From positions 248,001 to 312,000 of the forward strand of contig NZ_PZJM01000009.1 in assembly GCF_003206045.1 (NCBI RefSeq): a DNA stretch of 64,000 bases, written 5' to 3'. The position numbers were made by a program, and so were the translations under genes. Position 1 is the first letter of the stretch. Every line of letters begins with the position of its first letter. Positions 18,360 to 28,891 of this stretch are shown here, piece by piece. Under the pieces are notes generated by a model. The model worked only from the letters and a program-made list of their open reading frames with translations, was not told the origin of the DNA and made no database searches. Source of the stretch: Salinicola lusitanus (GTDB lineage Bacteria > Pseudomonadota > Gammaproteobacteria > Pseudomonadales > Halomonadaceae).

Positions 18360-18375
18360 GGACGGTCCACCGTCC
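18360..18375. terminator. Small hairpin after erpA
   Basis: GGACGG at 18360-18365 and CCGTCC at 18370-18375 form a 6-bp stem with a TCCA loop, 12 bp after the erpA stop. No T-tract follows, so this is a weak call. Confidence 0.35.
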
Positions 18376-18415
18376 CTGGCTGCGGCCTAGGTCGACTTGA
18401 CCTTCAGTAACAATC

Positions 18416-18464
18416 TTCCTCAAGGTAGTCATCGATTGTCCCGATCGAACAATGACTTGAGGAA
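18416..18464 (+). promoter_or_regulatory. 5' leader hairpin masking the ribosome binding site of the ABC substrate-binding gene
   Basis: TTCCTCAA at 18416-18423 is the exact complement of TTGAGGAA at 18457-18464, which contains the GAGGAA ribosome site 3-4 bases before the ATG at 18468. Inside, ATTGT (18435-18439) pairs with ACAAT (18449-18453), so one stem-loop with small bulges can form. It would hide the ribosome site, suggesting translational control of the importer. A protein operator is the alternative reading of the inner repeat. Confidence 0.5.
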
Positions 18465-18467
18465 CTT

Positions 18468-19241
18468 ATGAAAAACAACATGACGCCGAGCCACTGGCTC
18501 GCCATCCCCGCCGTCGCACTCTCCCTGAGCGTTTCCGGTCTGGCTTCGGCTCAGGACACCACGCTCAAGGCCGTCACCGACCCCAGCTTCGTCCCATTCG
18601 AGATGATGGATCAGGAGAGCGGCGAGATGGTCGGTTTCGATATGGACATCCTTCACGAGATCGCCGATCGCGCAGGCTTCGACGTCGATCTCAACACCAT
18701 GGATTTCAACGGCATCATCCCCGCCGTGCAAACCGGCAACGTCGATCTGGCCATCGCCGGCATCACCATCACCGACGAGCGCCAGCAGATCGTCGATTTC
18801 AGCGATCCTTACTACGACTCCGGCCTGCGCATCCTGGTTGCCGATGGCAGCGACGTCGGCTCGCTGGACGACCTGGAAGGCAAGCGCATCGCCACCAAGA
18901 TCGGCTCCACCAGCTACGACTACCTGCAGGAAAAACTGGGCGATAGCGCCGAGATCACGCCCTATCCGGGCAGCTCCGACATGTACATGGCCCTGATGGG
19001 TGGCAGCGCCGATGCGGTCTTCTACGACGCGCCCAACGTGGGCTATTTCGCCCAGACCAAGGGCGAGGGCAAGGTCAAGACGGTCGGTCCGCTCTACGAG
19101 GGCCAGCAGTACGGTATCGCCTTCGCCAAGGGGAGCGACTGGGTCGAGCCGGCCAATGAGGCTCTCGAGGCCATGCACGAGGACGGCACCTACGACGAGA
19201 TCCACAAGAAGTGGTTCGGCGAAGCACCGGAATCCGAGTGA
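18468..19241 (+). CDS. Polar amino acid ABC transporter, periplasmic binding protein
   Basis: A 257-residue family 3 solute-binding protein. Residues 1-27 are a signal peptide ending near SGLASAQD. The mature part has the typical DPSFVPFEMMD opening, GFDMDILHEIADRAGF, a FNGIIPAVQTGNVDLAIAG hinge segment and GSTSYDYLQE with the periplasmic subdomain. It resembles glutamine-binding GlnH and related arginine/glutamate binders; the amino acid cannot be fixed. It heads an SBP-permease-ATPase operon and carries a leader hairpin over its ribosome site. Confidence 0.88.
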   Translation: MKNNMTPSHWLAIPAVALSLSVSGLASAQDTTLKAVTDPSFVPFEMMDQESGEMVGFDMDILHEIADRAGFDVDLNTMDFNGIIPAVQTGNVDLAIAGITITDERQQIVDFSDPYYDSGLRILVADGSDVGSLDDLEGKRIATKIGSTSYDYLQEKLGDSAEITPYPGSSDMYMALMGGSADAVFYDAPNVGYFAQTKGEGKVKTVGPLYEGQQYGIAFAKGSDWVEPANEALEAMHEDGTYDEIHKKWFGEAPESE

Positions 19242-19255
19242 CCTCGCCCGCCTGA

Positions 19256-19287
19256 CCGGGGGCCGCGCCAATGGCGTCGGCCCCCGG
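19256..19287 (+). other. Intercistronic stem-loop between binding protein and permease genes
   Basis: CCGGGGGCCG at 19256-19265 pairs with CGGCCCCCGG at 19278-19287, and CGCC/GGCG (19266-19269 with 19273-19276) extends it inward. With no T-run this very stable stem more likely protects the upstream mRNA or partly attenuates read-through, giving more binding protein than permease. Confidence 0.6.
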
Positions 19288-19377
19288 ATGGTTTGTGGAG
19301 AATGCCACTCCCAGAGTGGCCGGAGATCTCTCGTCGTGACGCGATGAGAGATCTCATCGTTGCCAACGGAGAACCTC

Positions 19378-20046
19378 GTGGAATTCAACTTCCAGTTCGA
19401 CTGGCAGGCGGCAATCGATTCGCTGCCGTTCCTGCTCAAGGGCTTGCCCTACACCCTGCTCATCTCCTTCGCCGGCCTCGCCATCGGCTTCGTCATCGGC
19501 ATCGTCTTCGGATTGATGCGAATCGGCCCTTCCCGCTGGATACGCTGGCCCGCCGTGGTCTACGTGGAGGTGTTTCGCGGCACCCCGGTGCTGGTCCAGG
19601 TCCTGTTCATCTTCTATGGCCTGCCGACGCTACTCGGTGGCCCCATCGACGCGCTGACCGCCGGGATCGCGGCCATCGCCCTCAACGCCGGCGCCTATAT
19701 CTCCGAGATCGTGCGCGGCGGCGTGCAGTCGATCGAACGGGGCCAGCGCGAGGCCGGGCTGTCGCTGGGGCTCTCCCCGCCCCAGACCTTCCGCTACGTG
19801 ATCTGGCCCCAGGCGCTGCGCCGGATGATTCCCGCGCTCGGCAACCAGGGCATCGTCAGCATTAAAGACACGTCGCTGTTCTCGGTCATCGGTGTGGGTG
19901 AGCTGGTCCGCCAGGGCCAGGTCTATATCGCCAATACCTTCACCGCGCTGGAGGTCTATTTCATGATCGCCCTGCTCTACTTGGCGATTACCCTGAGTCT
20001 GTCGTTGGCTCTGAGTCTGCTCGAACGCAAGGGGTTAGTGGGATGA
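19378..20046 (+). CDS. Polar amino acid ABC transporter permease
   Basis: A 222-residue inner-membrane protein of the HisM/GlnP group with about five hydrophobic helices. The cytoplasmic EAA loop is [20 protein letters not shown] followed by [14 protein letters not shown], which docks on the ATPase. [22 protein letters not shown] is the characteristic segment before it. The GTG at 19378 is chosen since GGAGA stands 6 bases upstream; a TTG at 19360 is in frame but has no ribosome site. The stop overlaps the ATPase start by 4 bp. A single permease gene implies a homodimer. Confidence 0.88.
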   Translation: MEFNFQFDWQAAIDSLPFLLKGLPYTLLISFAGLAIGFVIGIVFGLMRIGPSRWIRWPAVVYVEVFRGTPVLVQVLFIFYGLPTLLGGPIDALTAGIAAIALNAGAYISEIVRGGVQSIERGQREAGLSLGLSPPQTFRYVIWPQALRRMIPALGNQGIVSIKDTSLFSVIGVGELVRQGQVYIANTFTALEVYFMIALLYLAITLSLSLALSLLERKGLVG

Positions 20047-20834
20047 ACGATAGCGCAAACCGGCAAGCGACCGCTCGATCGTCCGGATCGTCGCCGATCG
20101 TGCGTCTCGAAGGGGTCAACAAGCACTTCGGCCGTCTGCACGTGATGCAGGACATCGACCTGAGCGTGGCCCAGGGCGAGGTCGTGGTGATCATCGGTGC
20201 CAGTGGTTCGGGAAAATCGACGCTGATCCGCTGCGTCAATGGCCTCGAGCCCTTCCAGTCCGGTCGTATCGAGGTCGACGGCAAGACGCTGCTGCCCAAT
20301 GGCGCCAGCGGCAAGTCGCTCCAGGCAGTCCGTACCGAGGTCGGGATGGTGTTCCAGCAGTTCAACCTGTTCCCGCACCTGTCGATCCGCGACAACGTCA
20401 CCCTGGCGCCCCGCAAGGTCCGCGGCATGACCCGGCGGCAGGCCGATGCCATCGCCGACAGGCTGCTGGAGCGGGTCGGCATCTCGGATCAGGCCGACAA
20501 GCATCCGACTAAACTCTCCGGGGGGCAGCAACAGCGCGTGGCGCTGGCCCGGGCGTTGGCCATGGAACCTCGTCTGATGCTGTTCGACGAGCCGACCTCG
20601 GCGCTGGATCCGGAGATGATCGGTGAAGTGCTGGATGCCATGCGGGAACTGGTCAACGACGGCATGACCATGATGATCGTCACCCACGAGATGGGCTTCG
20701 CCCGCGAGGTCGCCGATCGCGTGGTATTCGTCCACGGCGGCCAGATCGTCGAACAGGGTCCACCCGACCAGCTGTTCGATCAGCCCCGCCACGAGCGCAC
20801 CCAGGCGTTCCTCTCCCGCGTGCTCAAGCACTAG
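20043..20834 (+). CDS. Polar amino acid ABC transporter ATP-binding protein
   Basis: A 263-residue GlnQ/HisP-type ATPase. Walker A is [10 protein letters not shown] near residue 57, the Q-loop is [13 protein letters not shown], the signature is [15 protein letters not shown], Walker B is [15 protein letters not shown], and the switch histidine is in IVTHEMGFA. The first 20 residues are a serine-rich extension. It energises the importer formed with the two upstream genes and is coupled to the permease by an ATGA overlap. Confidence 0.93.
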   Translation: MNDSANRQATARSSGSSPIVRLEGVNKHFGRLHVMQDIDLSVAQGEVVVIIGASGSGKSTLIRCVNGLEPFQSGRIEVDGKTLLPNGASGKSLQAVRTEVGMVFQQFNLFPHLSIRDNVTLAPRKVRGMTRRQADAIADRLLERVGISDQADKHPTKLSGGQQQRVALARALAMEPRLMLFDEPTSALDPEMIGEVLDAMRELVNDGMTMMIVTHEMGFAREVADRVVFVHGGQIVEQGPPDQLFDQPRHERTQAFLSRVLKH

Positions 20835-21583
20835 CGATCGGTTTCTCAAATAGCAGGCACGGATGGATCTCCTCCGTGCCGCCCACCCCCTACACCCTCT
20901 CCCTCTCTTCCCTTTCATTGATTCGTCCAGACCGGTTCTGGCCGTCGTGCGATCGAGATCGTCGGAGCCGGAAAAACGGTGGCGTGACCCGGATTTCATC
21001 GCTCGTGAGTTATCCCGGGGCGTATTTTTCGCCTGTGGACAATTTTTTCGTCGATTCGTCTCCAGCCCTGACGCCTCAGCCGCTCTGGCGTGATCGGGGG
21101 TTTGTTGACCGTCGCGGTAACAGCTACCGTATGCAGCGGTGGATAACCCGTGCGCGGTCGCGCCTGTGTACAAGAGGCGAAGCTGTCCACAGGAATCAGC
21201 GCCCTTGTCAGCAGGCTCGCCAGAGCTTTTCAAACAATCGAATAACAATCCAAGAATATGATTCTATTGGTGATTTTTTACTTATCCACGAAAAGTGTCC
21301 ACACCAATAGTCACTATCACTACAGAACTTCTTTATATATTTTTCATTTTTTTAATAATGAATCTGATGACTGACGGATCGCCTCGATCCCGATGTGGAA
21401 AACCCCTGACGGTTACCCACAGGAGGTTTATACTGGGCGGCTTTCGTGGCCATCGAACCCCCCGGGGCCGTGCCATCGCCGTCGTGAACAGGACGGTAAA
21501 ATCGGCCTGGCCGATTTCGTGATCCATTCATCGTCGGGTGCCCGCTCGAGCCAAAGCGCTGCGGGCACCTCGTGAGGTAAACC
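20835..21583. other. oriC: Chromosomal replication origin region (oriC)
   Basis: No gene is seen in these 749 bp directly upstream of mnmG, the usual oriC place in many Gammaproteobacteria. Near-consensus DnaA boxes (8 of 9 to TTATCCACA) are at 21034-21042 (minus), 21138-21146 (minus), 21282-21290 (plus), 21394-21402 (minus) and 21413-21421 (plus); weaker 7-of-9 sites are at 21165-21173, 21183-21191 and 21295-21303. A strongly AT-rich stretch at about 21225-21365, with T-runs near 21330-21355, fits the unwinding element. GATC occurs at 20952, 20958, 21378 and 21386. No perfect box occurs, which is notable. Confidence 0.82.
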
Positions 21584-23479
21584 GTGGAGTATCCCGACCG
21601 TTTTCAGGTCATCGTGATCGGCGGTGGCCATGCCGGAACCGAAGCCGCGCTGGCGTCGGCACGAAGTGGTGCCCGTACGCTGCTGCTGACGCACAACATC
21701 GAGACCCTGGGCCAGATGTCCTGCAATCCCGCCATCGGCGGGATCGGCAAAAGCCATCTGGTCAAGGAGATCGATGCCCTGGGTGGGGCCATGGCCCAGG
21801 CTACCGACCTGGCCGGCATCCAGTTTCGCGTGCTCAACTCACGCAAGGGCCCGGCGGTTCGGGCCACCCGAGCCCAGGCCGATCGCGTCCGCTACAAGGC
21901 CGCCATTCGCGGCATGCTGGAAAATCAGCCCAATCTCACGCTGTTCCAGCAGGGCGTCGACGATCTGGTTGTGGAAAACGAGACCGTCGTCGGCGTCACC
22001 ACCCAGACCGGCATTCGCTTCATGGCGGATACCGTGGTGCTGTGTACCGGAACCTTCCTGGGCGGTGTGATCCATATCGGTCTGGATCACCATGCCGGTG
22101 GCCGCGCCGGCGATCCGCCGGCCAATGCGCTGGCCCAGCGGCTGCGAGCGCTCCCGTTCCGGGTCGATCGGCTGAAGACCGGCACGCCACCGCGGATCGA
22201 TGCCAAGAGCGTCGATTTCTCCAGGCTCGAGCGCCAGCCCGGCGACACGCCGCTGCCGGTGATGTCCTACCTGGGCAACCGCGAGCAGCACCCGCGTCAG
22301 GTCGACTGCCACATCGCCCACACCAACGAGCGTACCCACGAGATCATCTTCGCCAATCTCGATCGTTCGCCGATGTACTCCGGCGTGATCGAGGGCGTGG
22401 GCCCGCGTTACTGCCCGTCGATCGAGGACAAGGTCCACCGCTTCGCCGACAAGACCAGCCATCAGGTCTTCGTCGAACCGGAGGGCCTGGATACCCACGA
22501 GCTCTATCCCAACGGGATCTCCACGTCACTGCCATTCGATGTCCAGCTGCAGGTGGTGCGCTCGATCGAAGGGCTGGAGAACGCGCATATCACGCGGCCG
22601 GGTTATGCGATCGAGTACGATTTCTTCGATCCGCGGGATCTCAAGCACTCGCTGGAAACCAAATTTATCCACAACCTGTTCTTTGCCGGCCAGATCAACG
22701 GCACCACGGGTTACGAGGAAGCCGGCGCCCAGGGGCTGCTGGCGGGACTCAACGCCGCTCGCCGAGCGCTGGGCGAATCGGTCTGGTGGCCGCGTCGCGA
22801 TGAGGCCTATCTCGGGGTGCTGGTCGACGACCTGATCACCATGGGCACCCAGGAGCCCTATCGGATGTTCACCTCGCGGGCCGAGTATCGTCTGCTGCTG
22901 CGTGAGGACAACGCCGACCTGCGCCTCACCGCCACCGGTCGCGAACTGGGGCTGGTCGACGATCACCGCTGGTCCGCCTTCGAGACCAAGCGCGACAAGA
23001 TCGAGAACGAGAGTGCTCGCCTGCGTGCGACGTGGATCCAGCCGAAGACCGACGCCGGTCAGCGTGTCGCCGAAAAGCTCGGCCAGCCGCTGGCGCGTGA
23101 ATACAGCCTGATGGATCTGCTCAAGCGCCCCGAGCTCGGCTACGCCGATGTCGCCTCGCTCAAGGGCGAGGCCGTCAGCGACGAGCCGGTCGCCGAGCAG
23201 GTGGAGATCGAGGCCAAGTACGAGGGCTACATCGCGCGGCAACAGGACGAGATCGATCGCCTGCGTCGCCACGAAGCGACGCCGCTGCCCGACTCGCTGG
23301 ACTATGCCAGGGTCGAGGGCCTCTCCAACGAGATTCGCCAGAAGCTCGAACAGGCGCGCCCGCAGACCCTGGGCCAGGCCGGGCGCATCTCCGGCGTCAC
23401 GCCGGCCGCGGTGTCGATTCTGCTGATCCATCTCAAGAAGCGGCGATTGATCGACGACAGCCGGGCCTTGAGCGCATGA
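21584..23479 (+). CDS. mnmG: tRNA uridine-5-carboxymethylaminomethyl modification enzyme MnmG
   Basis: A 631-residue FAD protein that with MnmE modifies U34 of several tRNAs. The dinucleotide fold is [16 protein letters not shown] at 11-26, followed by the MnmG-specific [15 protein letters not shown] near 46-60, [11 protein letters not shown], a [10 protein letters not shown] segment and [16 protein letters not shown]. The C-terminal helical tRNA-binding domain ends the protein at normal length. It starts with GTG; GAGG is 7 bases upstream. First gene of the mnmG-rsmG-parAB cluster beside oriC; rsmG overlaps its end by 4 bp. Confidence 0.97.
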   Translation: MEYPDRFQVIVIGGGHAGTEAALASARSGARTLLLTHNIETLGQMSCNPAIGGIGKSHLVKEIDALGGAMAQATDLAGIQFRVLNSRKGPAVRATRAQADRVRYKAAIRGMLENQPNLTLFQQGVDDLVVENETVVGVTTQTGIRFMADTVVLCTGTFLGGVIHIGLDHHAGGRAGDPPANALAQRLRALPFRVDRLKTGTPPRIDAKSVDFSRLERQPGDTPLPVMSYLGNREQHPRQVDCHIAHTNERTHEIIFANLDRSPMYSGVIEGVGPRYCPSIEDKVHRFADKTSHQVFVEPEGLDTHELYPNGISTSLPFDVQLQVVRSIEGLENAHITRPGYAIEYDFFDPRDLKHSLETKFIHNLFFAGQINGTTGYEEAGAQGLLAGLNAARRALGESVWWPRRDEAYLGVLVDDLITMGTQEPYRMFTSRAEYRLLLREDNADLRLTATGRELGLVDDHRWSAFETKRDKIENESARLRATWIQPKTDAGQRVAEKLGQPLAREYSLMDLLKRPELGYADVASLKGEAVSDEPVAEQVEIEAKYEGYIARQQDEIDRLRRHEATPLPDSLDYARVEGLSNEIRQKLEQARPQTLGQAGRISGVTPAAVSILLIHLKKRRLIDDSRALSA

Positions 23480-24123
23480 CCCCGAGCTGTGAACGGATTC
23501 TCGATGAGGGACTGGCGGCGCTGAAGGTCCCTTGCGACGCCGGTCAGCGTCAGCGATTGCTGGCGCTGCTCGCGCTGTTGCACAAGTGGAATCGCGCCTA
23601 TAACCTCACCGCAGTACGCTCGCCCGAGGCGATGGTCAGCCGTCATCTGCTGGATAGCGCCAGCGTCGCTTTCGCCGTGGGTGGCACCAACTTGCTGGAC
23701 GTCGGCTCGGGACCGGGTTTTCCGGGACTGGTATTGGCGATTCTGGATCCCGGCCTCCAGGTCACGCTACTGGACAGTAACGGCAAGAAAGTCCGTTTTC
23801 AGCGCCAGGCGGTGATGGAACTGGGGCTAGCGAACGTGCGCTGCGAGCAGGTTCGGGTCGAATCCTTCGACGCCACGTTCGACCAGGTCATCTCGCGTGC
23901 CTTCGCCGCACTGGGGGATTTCATCGGGCTTACCGAGCCGTTGCTGGCCCAAGGCGGCGAGTGGCTGGCGATGAAAGGTGGCCTGGAACCCCGGGAACTC
24001 GAATCGTTGCCGCCCCACGTCGTGGTACGCGAGCAGCTTGCCCTGGCGGTGCCCGGCGTGGACGACGTCGAACGCCAGCTGCTCCGCCTCGGGCGGGACG
24101 AGCAGTCGGGCCATCGCCAGTAG
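23476..24123 (+). CDS. rsmG: 16S rRNA (guanine(527)-N7)-methyltransferase
   Basis: A 215-residue AdoMet methyltransferase that modifies G527 in the 530 loop of 16S rRNA; loss gives low-level streptomycin resistance in other bacteria. The motifs are [24 protein letters not shown], then [17 protein letters not shown] (AdoMet site), [14 protein letters not shown] and [12 protein letters not shown]. Its ATG overlaps the mnmG stop (ATGA). The order mnmG-rsmG next to oriC is classical. Confidence 0.95.
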   Translation: MTPSCERILDEGLAALKVPCDAGQRQRLLALLALLHKWNRAYNLTAVRSPEAMVSRHLLDSASVAFAVGGTNLLDVGSGPGFPGLVLAILDPGLQVTLLDSNGKKVRFQRQAVMELGLANVRCEQVRVESFDATFDQVISRAFAALGDFIGLTEPLLAQGGEWLAMKGGLEPRELESLPPHVVVREQLALAVPGVDDVERQLLRLGRDEQSGHRQ

Positions 24124-24234
24124 GCTCGTCATGGGCCAGACGTGAGGAACACCGGCGTCGTCGACGCCGGGCCGGATCAGCGCCAGCGGATCGCTCGCGA
24201 TCCACAGGATCAGTCTCGACGAAGGGAGTCGCCA

Positions 24235-25002
24235 GTGACCAGAATCATTGCATTGACCAACCAGAAGGGCGGCGTGGGCAAGACGACGACCGCGGTCAAT
24301 CTGGCGGCTTGCCTGGCGGCCCTCGATCGACGCGTGTTGCTGATCGATCTCGACCCTCAGGGCCATGCCACCATGGGCAGCGGCGTCGACAAGCACGACC
24401 TCGACGGCAGCGTCCTCGATGTGCTGCTCGGCGACAAGAGTGCCGCCGAGGTGATCGTCGACTGCGCGGTGGCCGGCTACGCACTGCTGCCGGGCAACGG
24501 TGACCTGACCGCCGCCGAGGTCGATCTGCTCGATCGCGATGGCCGCGAACGGGTGCTTCAGACCGCGATCCAGAGCGTTGCCGCCGACTACGACGTGGTG
24601 ATGATCGACTGTCCCCCGTCCCTCAACATGCTGACGGTCAATGCGCTCACCGCCGCTCACGGTGTATTGATCCCGGTCCAGTGCGAATTCTATGCGCTGG
24701 AGGGACTGTCGGCGCTGCTCGACACCGTCGAGCAGATCCAGGAGAGCGTGAATCCCACCCTCGAGATCTTCGGCATCGTGCGAACCATGTACGACCCGCG
24801 CAACAGCCTGACCCGCGACGTCAGCAAGCAGCTCGGCCAGTATTTCGGCGATTCTCTACTCAAGACCACCATCCCGCGCAACGTGCGGGTGGCGGAAGCG
24901 CCCAGCCACGGCGTGCCCGTCACCAAGTACGCGCGGCTCTCGCGTGGCAGCCAGGCGCACCGCGTCCTGGCCAAGGAACTGATTCGCCGGCTGGCGCTGT
25001 AA
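24235..25002 (+). CDS. parA: Chromosome partitioning ATPase ParA
   Basis: A 255-residue Walker-type ATPase beginning TRIIALTNQKGGVGKTTTAVNL, with the deviant Walker A KGGVGKTT, then LIDLDPQGHATMGSG (Walker A') and VVMIDCPPSLNMLTVNAL (Walker B region). It lacks an N-terminal HTH, so it is the chromosomal (Soj) type. The GTG at 24235 is preceded by AAGGGAG; an upstream ATG at 24142 would add 31 unconserved residues. It works with ParB to segregate the nearby origin. Confidence 0.94.
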   Translation: MTRIIALTNQKGGVGKTTTAVNLAACLAALDRRVLLIDLDPQGHATMGSGVDKHDLDGSVLDVLLGDKSAAEVIVDCAVAGYALLPGNGDLTAAEVDLLDRDGRERVLQTAIQSVAADYDVVMIDCPPSLNMLTVNALTAAHGVLIPVQCEFYALEGLSALLDTVEQIQESVNPTLEIFGIVRTMYDPRNSLTRDVSKQLGQYFGDSLLKTTIPRNVRVAEAPSHGVPVTKYARLSRGSQAHRVLAKELIRRLAL

Positions 25003-25030
25003 TGACGATGACTGCTGCGAGGAATACCCC

Positions 25031-25945
25031 ATGACGACGCGCAAACGCCCGCTGGGCCGCGGTCTCGATGCCTTGATCGGTTCCAGTGCCCGTCGCCGCG
25101 ACAGCCTGTCGCCGGAGTCGGGCTCCGACAAGCCCTCGCCAGCCCAGGCGCCGCCGGAGTTCGATGCGTCCGAGGAGCGGCTCGAGCGCCTGCCGTTGCG
25201 ACAGCTGACCCGCGGCAAGTATCAGCCGCGGCGCGATATCCAGCCCGAGGCGTTGGAAGAGCTGGCCGATTCGATCCGCGCCCAGGGTGTCATGCAGCCG
25301 ATCGTGGTGCGACAAATTGGCGCAGAGCGTTACGAGATCATCGCCGGCGAGCGCCGCTGGCGAGCGTCGCAACTGGCCGAGCTCGAGACCATCCCCGCGG
25401 TCATTCGCGAGGTCAGCGACGAGGTCGCCCTGGCGCTCGCGCTGATCGAGAACATTCAGCGCGAGAACCTCAACCCGGTCGAGGAGTCGATGGCGCTCAA
25501 GCGTCTGCTCGACGAGTTCGAATTGACCCAGCAGCAGGTGGCCGATGCGGTCGGTCGGTCGCGGGCCCAGGTTGCCAATCTCCTTCGCCTGCTGGCGCTG
25601 GATCCGCAGGTGCTGACGCTGCTCGAACGTGGCGATCTGGACATGGGCCACGCCCGTGCCCTGCTGAGCCTGCCGGCCGCCAAGCAGCGCCATGCGGCCC
25701 ACGAAGTCGTGGCTCGCGAACTCACCGTGCGCCAGACCGAGGCCCTGGTCAAACAGATCGCCAGTGGCCAGACCAAGGCCGATGCCAAGAAGCCGCCGGC
25801 GGACGTCGGCCGGCTCGAGAATCGTCTCGCCGACCTGCTGGGCGCGCCGGTCAAGATTCACCACAACAGTTCCGGCAAGGGACGAGTCACCATCCGTTAC
25901 ACCAGCCTCGATGAGCTGGATGGCATACTCGGGCACATCCGCTGA
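25031..25945 (+). CDS. parB: Chromosome partitioning protein ParB
   Basis: A 304-residue DNA-binding CTPase. RKRPLGRGLDALIG is the ParA-interacting N-terminus; LRQLTRGKYQPRRDIQPEAL, YEIIAGERRWRASQLA (the CTP-binding GERR motif) and IENIQRENLNPVEES form the N-domain; TQQQVADAVGRSRAQVANLL is the helix-turn-helix; the end is the dimerisation domain with HHNSSGKGRVTI. It would bind parS sites near oriC. I found no match to the consensus parS palindrome in this window. Confidence 0.94.
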   Translation: MTTRKRPLGRGLDALIGSSARRRDSLSPESGSDKPSPAQAPPEFDASEERLERLPLRQLTRGKYQPRRDIQPEALEELADSIRAQGVMQPIVVRQIGAERYEIIAGERRWRASQLAELETIPAVIREVSDEVALALALIENIQRENLNPVEESMALKRLLDEFELTQQQVADAVGRSRAQVANLLRLLALDPQVLTLLERGDLDMGHARALLSLPAAKQRHAAHEVVARELTVRQTEALVKQIASGQTKADAKKPPADVGRLENRLADLLGAPVKIHHNSSGKGRVTIRYTSLDELDGILGHIR

Positions 25946-26179
25946 ATCCGCATCGGCCTCCGGCGTCTCGAGCCGTCAAAACATTTAGCGCGTTAACGGA
26001 ATTTACGCACTTTTCGTGATCGTTTGCTCGAGGAGACGCCTCAGATCGGTGCAGGTTCGGTTGAAGCGGCATGACCGCTTCTCTATAATCCGCCGAGATT
26101 TGCCAGGCTGACGCCGAACGCAGACAGCGCACGCGGAAATGTCACTTTCATCCCAGGACTCAACGGCGAGACCGACGCC

Positions 26180-26590
26180 ATGCAACCAGCGGCACCGGCC
26201 AAGCTTCCCAGACCGCGAATCGCGGGGTTGATCCTGTTACAGTGCGGCGTGGTGATGGGGCTGGTCCTCATCGGTTGGGGGTTCTGGGACCGCGGGACGG
26301 CGTTTTCCGCTTTGACCGGTGGTCTCGTTGCCGCCATGCCCAACGCCTTCTTCGCCTGGCGCGCCTTTCGCTATCAGGGGGCGGCGCAGGCGAGATACAT
26401 CGTCAAGAGTTTCTACCACGCCGAGGCCGGCAAGTTCGGTTTGACGGCGGCACTGTTCACGCTGGTGTTCGTGGCCGTGCCCCCCTCAAACCCCGCTTTC
26501 TTCTTTGGCGCTTATGTTGTGACGCTGCTGGCGCACTGGTTGGGGCCCTGGCTCCTGCGCCGCCCGTCACACATTCAATCTCGAGGCTGA
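26180..26590 (+). CDS. atpI: ATP synthase subunit I
   Basis: A 136-residue membrane protein with four hydrophobic segments, first gene of the ATP synthase operon, 3 bp before atpB. The FSALTGGLVAAMPNAFFAWRAFRYQGAA segment and the RYIVKSFYHAEAGKFGLTA helix are typical of AtpI, which helps assemble the c-ring. Family conservation is low, so position in the operon carries much of the weight. No strong promoter was assigned in the 234 bp before it. Confidence 0.88.
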   Translation: MQPAAPAKLPRPRIAGLILLQCGVVMGLVLIGWGFWDRGTAFSALTGGLVAAMPNAFFAWRAFRYQGAAQARYIVKSFYHAEAGKFGLTAALFTLVFVAVPPSNPAFFFGAYVVTLLAHWLGPWLLRRPSHIQSRG

Positions 26591-27460
<870 letters not shown>

Positions 27461-27477
27461 GTAGCGTTTCCCGTTAA

Positions 27478-27783
<306 letters not shown>

Positions 27784-27850
27784 CGTCGCCTCAAGGCCCT
27801 CGAGGCCCCGGTGACCCTAACCCCAAACCCGTGACGCGAGAGGTGCTGGC

Positions 27851-28321
27851 GTGAATCTGAACCTTACACTGATTGGTCAGGCCATTGCCTTTGCCGTCTT
27901 CGTCTGGTTCTGCATGAAGTATGTATGGCCGCCGGTCATGCAGGCGCTGCAGGAACGACAGAAGAAGATTGCCGATGGTCTGGATGCAGCCAGCCGTGCG
28001 ACCCGTGATCTCGAACTGGCTCAGGAAAAAGCCGAAGAGACACTGCGGGAGAGCAAGGAGCAGGCGCAGCAGATCCTGGAACAGGCCAACAAGCGGGCCA
28101 ATCAGATCGTCGAAGAAGCCCGTGACAACGCGCGGGCCGAAGGCGAGCGCATCATCGAGAGCGCTCGCAGCGAAATCGATCAGGAGATCAATCGCGCGAA
28201 GGAAGAGCTGCGTGCCCAGGTATCGCTGCTGGCCGTGGCCGGCGCCGAGCGTATCCTGGAGTCCTCCATCGACGAAGCCAAGCATCGTGAGCTCGTCGAC
28301 AAGCTCGCTGCCGAGCTCTAA
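27851..28321 (+). CDS. atpF: ATP synthase subunit b
   Basis: A 156-residue stator subunit: one N-terminal membrane helix ([20 protein letters not shown]) and then a long charged coiled coil (from [20 protein letters not shown] to the end) that contacts the delta subunit. It starts with GTG, with AGAGG upstream. Length and pattern are those of E. coli AtpF. It lies between atpE (67 bp gap) and atpH (11 bp gap). Confidence 0.95.
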   Translation: MNLNLTLIGQAIAFAVFVWFCMKYVWPPVMQALQERQKKIADGLDAASRATRDLELAQEKAEETLRESKEQAQQILEQANKRANQIVEEARDNARAEGERIIESARSEIDQEINRAKEELRAQVSLLAVAGAERILESSIDEAKHRELVDKLAAEL

Positions 28322-28332
28322 GGAGGCGCACC

Positions 28333-28875
28333 ATGGCTGAATCGTCTACCGTCGCTCGACCCTACGCCAAGGCGGCGTTCGAGTTCGCGCGCGATAACAA
28401 GGCGCTCCAAGCGTGGTCCCAGAGTCTGTCACTGGTCGCCCAGGCGGCCGGTGACACCGATGTCCGTGAACGCATACTCGGCAACCCGCGGCTGACCTTC
28501 GAGGACAAGACCCGGCTGCTGCTGGAAGTCTGCGAAGACCAGCCCTTCGACGAGAGCGTGGGCAACTTCCTGCGCCTCGTCGGCGAAAAGGGGCGCCTGG
28601 CTGCGTTGCCCGACATCTTTGACGAGTTCGAGGCGCTGCGCGCCCAGGAAGAGAAGCGGGTCGATGTCACCATCGTCTCCGCCTTCGAACTGGACGATGC
28701 GCAGCAGAACGTGCTCGCCGAGGCTCTGAAGAAGCGCCTTAATCGTGAAATCTCCATTACCACTCAGGTGGACCGCGAGCTGCTAGGCGGCGTGATCCTG
28801 CGTACCGGCGACACCGTCATCGACGGTTCGGTACGCGGTCGATTGCAACGTCTGCGCGAAGCGCTCACCGCCTGA
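28333..28875 (+). CDS. atpH: ATP synthase subunit delta
   Basis: A 180-residue F1 subunit. The N-terminal six-helix domain begins [20 protein letters not shown], the delta/OSCP signature; the C-terminal part contains [29 protein letters not shown] with the conserved GG(V/I)(I/V)RxGD motif. It caps the F1 head and joins the b dimer. AGGAGG precedes the start by 6 bases. Confidence 0.95.
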   Translation: MAESSTVARPYAKAAFEFARDNKALQAWSQSLSLVAQAAGDTDVRERILGNPRLTFEDKTRLLLEVCEDQPFDESVGNFLRLVGEKGRLAALPDIFDEFEALRAQEEKRVDVTIVSAFELDDAQQNVLAEALKKRLNREISITTQVDRELLGGVILRTGDTVIDGSVRGRLQRLREALTA

Positions 28876-28891
28876 GTTCGAGGGACATGGC

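Noticed and set aside
22665-22673. Perfect DnaA box TTATCCACA inside mnmG
   Set aside because: It codes for the conserved segment F-I-H-N of MnmG, so chance from codon constraint is likely; not counted as part of oriC.
24124-26179. parS site near parAB
   Set aside because: No sequence close to the TGTTTCACGTGAAACA palindrome was found here or elsewhere in the window; a diverged site or one outside the window is possible.
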